Assembly: GCA_900074885.1 (NCBI GenBank)
Contig: FJUW01000051.1
Span: 67,036 to 131,035, forward strand
DNA: 64,000 nt
Source: Rhynchosporium graminicola
Lineage: Eukaryota; Ascomycota; Leotiomycetes; Helotiales; Ploettnerulaceae
Direction of reading: 5' to 3'
Under the pieces are notes generated by a model. The model saw nothing but the letters and a program-made list of their open reading frames with translations, had not been told where the DNA came from and did no database searches. The position numbers were made by a program, and so were the translations under genes. The number at the start of each line of letters is the position of its first letter. Positions within the stretch are counted from its first letter, which is position 1. This document shows positions 58,008-64,000 of the stretch, piece after piece.

Positions 58008-59885
58008 ATGTCGTCCTTCAGGCCAAAGCAATTGAGCGAGAAGGCGATTCTCAATATCAAGACATATTATCCTCGTCCATTGGCAATTCGGCCGCGCTCG
58101 CGTCACTTCCTTATCGCTATACTGCTGCTGTGCCTCTACCTATATTTCCCTTCGTATTCCACCTCTTCGATACCCTCCACACGACTTCCCAAAGGGCCAA
58201 GGCCGTATAAGATTCAGGCGACTTTCCAAAAAGAATCTGCAGATGCGAAGGCGATACGGGTGGAACGACAGGGCCAGGTGAAAGATGCCTTCCGACATGC
58301 CTGGAAAGGCTACAATCATTACGCATGGATGCACGACGAGGTCATGCCGGTATCTGGGAAGACTAAAGACAACTTTGTAGGATGGGCAGCAACGCTGGTA
58401 GACTCGCTAGACAGTTTATATATTATGGGATTGCAGGAGAAATTCGACGAGGCGCTGGAAGCCCTGAAGGAAATCGACTTTTCCAAACCAAAGGCGGACA
58501 AAGTCCCCGTCTTCGAAGTTACGATAAGGTATCTGGGAGGATTGCTGGGTGCATATGATGTTAGCAAGCATAAATACCCCATTCTATTACAGAAGGCGAC
58601 GCAATTGGGAGACTTTCTTTCCAAGGCTTTCAAGTGGGTACTATCCGGCAATGCTTCTCTTTCAATACCATCTATAACATGGAATAAGCAGGCGAGGCTC
58701 GCACATGCGAGTCCAAGTGATTACACGCTTCCGTTTATCTAAGTTTGCAATAGTGTTTAGAAGTACAGTTTGATGCTGACTGCTTCACTTTCCCAGCACC
58801 GAGAATGGTCTTCCTGTACCGTATTATTGGTGGAAGAACGAAACATCTGGAGTGCTCCCTGGCCAGGACAATGTCATCATTGCACAGATTGCAAGTTTGA
58901 GTATGGAGTTCATTCGATTGAGCCAGGTCACAGGAAACAAAACCTACGCTGCTCAGATTCAGGTTATCACCGAACAACTTAAAACCACACAAGACAAGAC
59001 CGCCTTGCCGGGGATGTGGCCTCTTCTAGCAGACTGCTCTGGTCCCCAACTTTCATTTTCGAATGAGAAATTCTCTCTTGGTGTTCTGGCAGGTAAGGTG
59101 TTTGTCTCTTGTCCCTGATAAGCGCGAATACTGAATGTGCTCAATTTCAAGACTCTGCATTCGAATACCTTCCAAAAACACATTTGCTTGACTATCGTAC
59201 CTCTGACCAATATCTCAAAATGTATCAGTCAGCCCTGGCAACATTTAGCAAACGTCTCTTCTTCCGGCCATCTCTTCCTCAAAATCCGGATATTCTCATG
59301 TCTGGAAATATCGAAACTTCCATAGATCCGAACGTCATCGACGGACAATTTCAACATTTAGCCTGCTTTGTTGGCGGCATGGTAGCTCTAGGTTCCCGAA
59401 TTAGTATCTCGGCAGAAGAGCTCGAAACCGCTGCAAAACTTACAAACGGCTGTGTCTGGGGCTACGATAACACGCCATCGGGGATTATGCCCGATTTTTC
59501 CCACATCAAGCCTTGCCAGGATCCCGCCCAATGCGTTTGGGAAGGTTCAGGCAACGGATTTGTAAGCGTCGATGATCCGTCCTATCAACTACGTCCCGAG
59601 GCTATTGAGTCTGTCTTCATCATGTACCGATTGACCGCTGACCCGATCTGGATGGAAAAAGGGTGGAAGATGTTTCAAGCGGTTCAGAAACACACCAAGA
59701 CGAGCATTGCGAATGCACGTGTTGTGGATGTCATGGAGAAGTGGCCTAAGCATGAGGATTCTATGGAAAGTTATTGGCTGGCTGAGACGTTGAAGTATTT
59801 TTACTTGCTGTTTAGTAAACCAGACTTGGTTAGTTTGGATGAGTATGTTTTGAATACTGAGGCGCATCCTTTTAGATGGGCATAA
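58008..59885 (+). CDS. GH47 class I alpha-1,2-mannosidase
   Basis: Three exons (58008-58633, 58797-59092, 59152-59885) encode 551 residues. A type II membrane anchor is at about 33-51 (FLIAILLLCLYLYFPSYS), preceded by a basic cytosolic tail, so ER or Golgi location is expected. GH47 motifs are HAWKGYNHYAWMHDEVMPVS, GWAATLVDSLDSLYIMGL, VFEVTIRYLGGLLGAYD, SLGVLADSAFEYLPK, QHLACFVGGMVALG, YQLRPEAIESVFIMYRLT, the acidic stretch MEKWPKHEDSMESYWLAETL and the C-terminal T-E-A-H-P calcium site. It trims Man9 glycans. The gene is intact. Confidence 0.93.
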
Positions 59886-60712
59886 GTCAATATTGACGTG
59901 ATAATCAAATTTCAATGCGCATGCCATCTGGTACAAACTCTGTAAATCTGTTTGCAGCCTGGAAAATCGTAAGAAAGTGAGGCCTCAGCTGCCAATACCA
60001 AGCAACGCCATTCTCAAATATCAGCATAAACTTACGGTTGAAATGACACGGGCATCTTTTGGTAAGGGGTGGCGCTTAATGTAGAGATCCACAGGTTGAG
60101 AAAAGTGAGGCTTAGAAGGAAACGCCAGCCAGAAGCGCGACCGATTTCCGCTAACAAATGAGCATGGCGCAAAGTTGAAGGATTCCTACCGTGTATCCAA
60201 TACAAGATTTGCAGAATTTCAGCTTTACATGAATTTCAAGTACCTTGCCGTGCTCTCTCTCACGCCTTATCGCTGAAGCAAAGATTCATGCCGGAACAAT
60301 TGACTGCCCAAGGTTCTGGCAAGATTCAAGACGGAACGCTTACTTATCTAAATATTTCCAAGGTGAGCAAACTTCATGTTCAAAGGCATGAGTGATGAGC
60401 AGGAGAATACAGGATGATGCTTCCAGTAAATCGAAAATGCCAGCGGAAATTTTGCTCTTTGTCCTGATACCCAAGCGACTACGACGACAACACCTTTCCA
60501 TCTCAGGTTCAGAATCGGCAGCAACTGAGGGTGGGTTTCAAGTGTTAAGTTTGATTACATAGCTCATACATACCCAGCGAGACCCCATCGATTTATGGAG
60601 GTGGAAGTTATTGGACGATGAGTGCTTCGATGAGTCTCTCGGAGATTGTAAATACCAGAAGTATTAAGTTTCGAGAGGAGGAGGAGCCGAAGGACCTTCT
60701 TCTATAGCGACC
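59886..60712. other. Intergenic, no gene seen
   Basis: 0.8 kb 3' flank of the mannosidase and the end of the relic that follows. Nothing recognised. Confidence 0.4.
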
Positions 60713-61384
60713 CTATCCATCAATCTCCATATCACTCAGCTCATACTTGAGAGCTTGTTTTTCTTCAGGATTCAGAATAGGAGGTATGAAGTAGTGTGCA
60801 TGAGGACCACGCTGGAGCTTTAATTCGTAATGTTCTATCCCTTAAACAGCCTACATTGAGCTAAACAAAAAGCCGAATCCCACAAAAATCCGTCCAGACC
60901 CGACCGAACTATCCTCCAATGCCGTTAATCTAGCGTCAGATGCAGCCTTCTTATTAATCTCCCCAGCCCATGAATTGGCTCTTGGTGCAGGCATGCCTAC
61001 TCTTCGATCTGTGAAATTATTGCTACAAGATGTCTGTGGAAAGGTTCCTATCTGCTCGATCTCAGCTTTGAGCTCGATCTGAGCTGGCAGGGAAGAATAG
61101 CGAGGAAGGGGAGTCGGCGAAGGAGGTAACGCAAACGATCGAAAACTCGGTCTCGAATCTGGAGATTGTGCATAGGGCTCGACCTTCTTTCAGACATTTG
61201 CACCAATGTTCAATTTGTCAGACATCCTCGAGCTCAGAGGTACAGAAGAACCAATGTATGTTTGACTGGATGGATATGCATGAACTGAATATCAGCGTAA
61301 TCAGAGGATTGACAAGATCCCCATTGAAGCTTGAGCGCTAGTAAATATGAAAGATTCAGGTTTCGAAGATAAGTTTTGTCTCTC

Positions 61385-61558
61385 CTGTCCTGAGCCATTG
61401 GGGCTTCCTTCCGAAGCCTGAATCCCTTATGGCCACTGAAGTTCAAGCTTTGAAGCCATGTTATCAGTCTGCTGTCCTGAACCACTGGGGTTTCCTTTGG
61501 GAGCTTGAGCTTTGGGTGGCCATGAGATATACAGGCTTTAGAGCCTCGACCGATGACT
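61385..61558 (-). repeat. Tandem 87-bp repeat, two copies
   Basis: CTGTCCTGAGCCATTGGGG at 61385 recurs as CTGTCCTGAACCACTGGGG at 61472, an exact 87-bp offset (29 codons). On the minus strand the units read QAPKGNPSGSGQQTDNMASK and QASEGSPNGSGQERQNLSSK with conservative changes, so the repeat is protein-coding in origin. Confidence 0.65.
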
Positions 61559-61599
61559 CCCTCTTCCACATGCATCATCTTCCACGCTGGACTTTGACA

Positions 61600-61983
61600 T
61601 GGATGAACCGTGCTTGTAACCGATAAGGCTGCTTTGAATAGTACATTAGTCATGTTGCAATACCATGAAAGAGAGAAATCAGCTTACAGATTACTTCAAT
61701 GCACGAACAGGTATTTCAGAAATCGAGCTGGTTGGAACAGAGCTGGCCAGTTTCGTCTTCATCACTCCGAACTCAGGCCGCTTGCCGTAATAGTACTTCT
61801 CGACAATGAGTCTTGAAGCGATTACCCTACGCATGTCCTCGTAGATCTTACGGTACTCCTCACTTGGGCTGATCTGGTACCAGCCAGACCCGGAACCCCC
61901 AAGAGCCCAGATCTCTCATCGTGCGTGTAGCAGATTGAGATTTGGATGAGCCGTGCTTGTAACTGAAATGGCTGCTTGTAATC
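61600..61983. repeat. Dispersed 40-bp direct repeat
   Basis: TGGATGAACCGTGCTTGTAA at 61600 recurs as TGGATGAGCCGTGCTTGTAA at 61944; similarity extends about 40 bp with six or seven mismatches. Both copies lie next to probable splice sites of the minus-strand relic. Confidence 0.6.
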
Positions 61984-62678
61984 CTACTCCGAAATAGGAT
62001 CTTGCTCAATATTTATAGAGCAAGTGGACACGTATTCAGGCAAAGGCTTAACAGGAATAACGCGTCGGGTTTCGTGCCAGATCCATCCTGAGATCGGAAA
62101 GCTTCCAGGATCAAAGATTTGGGTGATCTTCTCCGTCCTCCAACATGGCGCTGGATGAACTGCACGAAACCACAGCCCCTTTCTTTTGGAGCTTAGGATG
62201 GAGTGGAAAGAATTGACTTTGCTCCAGATTCGTGATTGTCCACAGCCGAGCCTCCAGCCTGCCTTGGTGAGATCAGTTACGTCTTTGGCGAGATCGTTAC
62301 GTAGGTAATCTCACCGAGCCTTAGAAGGAGGATTGCAACTCGCCTCCAACAGAAGAGCCGGAGTGTCTTTATGGTCTCATCAAATTTAGTGCTTTTCGGT
62401 TAGTGACTGGAATAGCAATACAGGAACTCGAAACTCACAATCGTGGTCATTCATTCATTTGACCATCTGTTCCCATCGCACGGAACAACACCTCAACTGT
62501 CCCAGCTGTCTCGAAAGGAGAACCACGTCCCCATACCTGATTGATTCTTCAGAAGCTTCCAGCCAACGAACCAGCGATCTCCCACCCCTCCCCTGCACTT
62601 TACCGAAGGATCTCGGTTATGTCTCTAGCACTAAGTGCTGGTGAGAAGTTTCATCTCTCACCAGAAATCGGTGTTTAG

Positions 62679-62840
62679 AAGGCATTGAACAGCAACTGGA
62701 CTGATCCCTCCATGTCAACAATAGCAGTAACTCGGCGCGCGTCAACCTTGAAAGCGGCGAAGGCATTGAACAGCAAACGAAGTGATCCCGATGCTGATCT
62801 CGGACTGTCTGCAGGATCATGAGATTAGGGAGCTGCGCAT
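62679..62840. repeat. Tandem 81-bp duplication
   Basis: AAGGCATTGAACAGCAA occurs at 62679-62695 and 62760-62776, and TGATCCC follows at the same offset of 81 bp. The copies diverge after that. Confidence 0.6.
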
Positions 62841-62989
62841 ACGTCGTTGAAGTTGTAGAAAGAAATTAAAATGATTACATACGCTGAACACCACCAAACG
62901 CTCCCAAGATGGCCCTCGAGCCTGAGAGCGAGTCAACTAGTATTGTGATCACTGTCATCTCCTATCAAATATTTTTGATCGATAACATT

Positions 62990-63873
62990 TCAAATTGACC
63001 TGGCCACAGACAAGTGCTTGCATGCATATTCAAGGCCGCGAAGAAGTCCCAATAGTGTAGCGGGACATCTAGCATTGAAATCTTTGCAACTTGCTTCAAG
63101 TAGAGGATATCCCGCAAAATTCTTATACCGAGAAATCATCATCTCGTATTGCTTTCGTAGCAGCAGTCTGTGATATCCGCTTGCCGCCCTCTGGTCGGAG
63201 TCTTGCAATGCTGGTATCGTCGAGCAGGATGCTTGCCGTTAACCCGACACATTCGTCATGGTTATTGGAAGGGGATTCTTCCTTGTTGTCACTGTCTTGG
63301 AACAGTGACATGATACCGAGATCCCGGACCATAGATACTGAAGTCATGGGCTATGGTGCAGCATCGTCATCTTGACTTTCCGGATAGAGCACTTTACAGA
63401 AGTCTTGGCTAGTCGAGCGAAAGCTCTCATGATCATGAATATCAGTGTAAAGGGTCCAGCTGGATTTCAGTCAGCTCAGTTTTAACGCCAGGTCTCTTGC
63501 GGCAAGATCCCACTCACCGATGCTCAATAATTTCAACAGAGTCTGCGTGTGACATAAACTTCATGTTCGTTGCGCCAGCTCTGTCGCTTCCGCAGAATAA
63601 GTTGTGGCATAAACTCCATGCTCATCGTAGAGCGGCGCGACGAACATGAATGACCACAGTAGCGGTCTAGGCTCCCTGACTCTTCGAGAGCATTGCAAAA
63701 TTACACTTAGGTGATCTAATCACCAAGCATCTCTCTATGTCCGCGAAAGCTGTGTGCGCTGCCACCATCAAGCTATAAAGCTTGTGCCAATCTGTATTGT
63801 TGAAGGGCTGGTATTTCCGGTGGCAAGGCAATGTTGTTACGTTCCGGTGTCGTGAGCTTTTGCAAAGGTACAC
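62990..63873 (-). pseudogene. Decayed coding region, unrecognised
   Basis: On the minus strand an exon ending SHADSVEIIEHR is followed by an intron with donor GTGAGT, a CTGAC branch and ATCCAG acceptor at about 63454. The next exon reads WTLYTDIHDHESFRSTSQDF, then a TAG near 63350, then SMVRDLGIMSLFQDSDNKEE and SILLDDTSIARLRPEGGKRI. Further upstream (63667-63873) another open segment reads KYQPFNNTDWHKLYSLMVAA. The stops and frame changes mark a relic. The family is unrecognised. It may extend beyond the window. Confidence 0.4.
63560..63650. repeat. 17-bp inverted repeat
   Basis: TTCATGTTCGTTGCGCC at 63560-63576 and GGCGCGACGAACATGAA at 63634-63650 are complementary at 16 of 17 positions with a 57-bp spacer. 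It could form a hairpin or mark a small inversion-duplication. Confidence 0.7.
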
Positions 63874-63893
63874 TTGGGTAATCTGATCACGAA
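63693..63893. repeat. 34-bp direct repeat, 167 bp apart
   Basis: TTGCAAAATTACACTTAGGT followed by GATCTAATCAC (63693) recurs as TTGCAAAGGTACACTTGGGT and AATCTGATCAC (63860). Confidence 0.6.
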
Positions 63894-64000
63894 TTGGCGG
63901 GTATGCAACAACAGCAAGGAGGTATGTAACAACCTGATGGCGAGCTTCTTAACCTCGTCAGTGATCTGCCCTGCCACAGTGGGAGCACTTTCCTAGCTCG

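Larger units (their letters stand above)
60713..62290 (-). pseudogene. Decayed multi-exon gene with 29-residue repeats
   Basis: The minus strand shows a chain of protein-like segments. They are VTDLTKAGWRLGCGQSRIW, FDPGSFPISGWIWHETRRVI, YQISPSEEYRKIYEDMRRVI, a repeat region, SPDSRPSFRSFALPPSPTPL and IEHYELKLQRGPHAHYFIPP, ending at a stop at 60713. At least four stops interrupt the frame, including TGA at 61190-61192 just after a possible start (MSDKLNIGANV). One or more splice sites no longer fit. The family is unrecognised. The 3' end looks like a conserved domain, so homologues are likely to exist. Confidence 0.5.

Noticed and set aside
1..64000. CRISPR array, bacterial operon or plasmid features
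   Set aside because: Introns, splice sites and fungal gene families show eukaryotic nuclear DNA; no array of spaced identical repeats is present.

Overview
The window is nuclear DNA of a filamentous ascomycete (Pezizomycotina). The evidence is short spliceosomal introns of about 50-110 nt with GTAAGT-like donors and CTRAC-like branch sites, intracellular Sip1-type GH36 and GH32 enzymes, a Zn2Cys6 regulator, a HET-domain relic and a single dispersed 5S rRNA gene. The protein flavour suggests Leotiomycetes/Helotiales, but that is an impression and not a measurement.

Layout. 1-4.8 kb: decayed coding relics on both strands. 4.9-20 kb: an intact seven-exon sugar porter, a conserved hypothetical with a hydrophobic segment, a 5S rRNA gene, a hypothetical gene with a 10-nt microexon, a ferroportin-type transporter, a two-helix probable mitochondrial protein (minus) and a basic disordered protein. 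20-31.3 kb: a housekeeping core with MSH6, a nine-exon GH36 (Sip1/raffinose-synthase-like) gene and mitochondrial tyrosyl-tRNA synthetase, the last two divergently transcribed. 32.7-33.5 kb: a small secreted cysteine-rich repeat protein. 34-36 kb: a decayed gene. 36.4-46.9 kb: a plausible sucrose-use locus made of a Zn2Cys6 regulator, an intracellular GH32 invertase with a CGG-N8-CGG site in its promoter, and a sugar porter; the last two are separated by a decayed HET-domain gene and AT-rich sequence. 47-49.9 kb: an alpha/beta-hydrolase relic, a small ORF and a TXNDC17-like thioredoxin. 50-56 kb: an unusual trio, namely a P-loop NTPase fused to an FGE-sulfatase (C-type-lectin-fold) domain, a bacterial-type family 5 solute-binding protein without signal peptide, and a Dal5-like MFS carrier. 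The first and third carry one or two inactivating lesions each; the middle gene is intact. 56-60 kb: a GNAT-like acetyltransferase and a GH47 alpha-mannosidase. 60.7-64 kb: decayed minus-strand coding sequence with several local duplications.

Two themes stand out. First, single-lesion and multi-lesion gene relics are interleaved with intact genes, and their in-frame stops are all one transition from a sense codon. This is compatible with RIP-like mutation or ordinary decay. Second, the 50-56 kb trio combines protein families rarely neighbouring in fungi and is the best candidate here for an undescribed ligand-sensing or uptake module.

Exon coordinates were derived by hand from splice motifs and frame continuity, and gene models have no transcript support.
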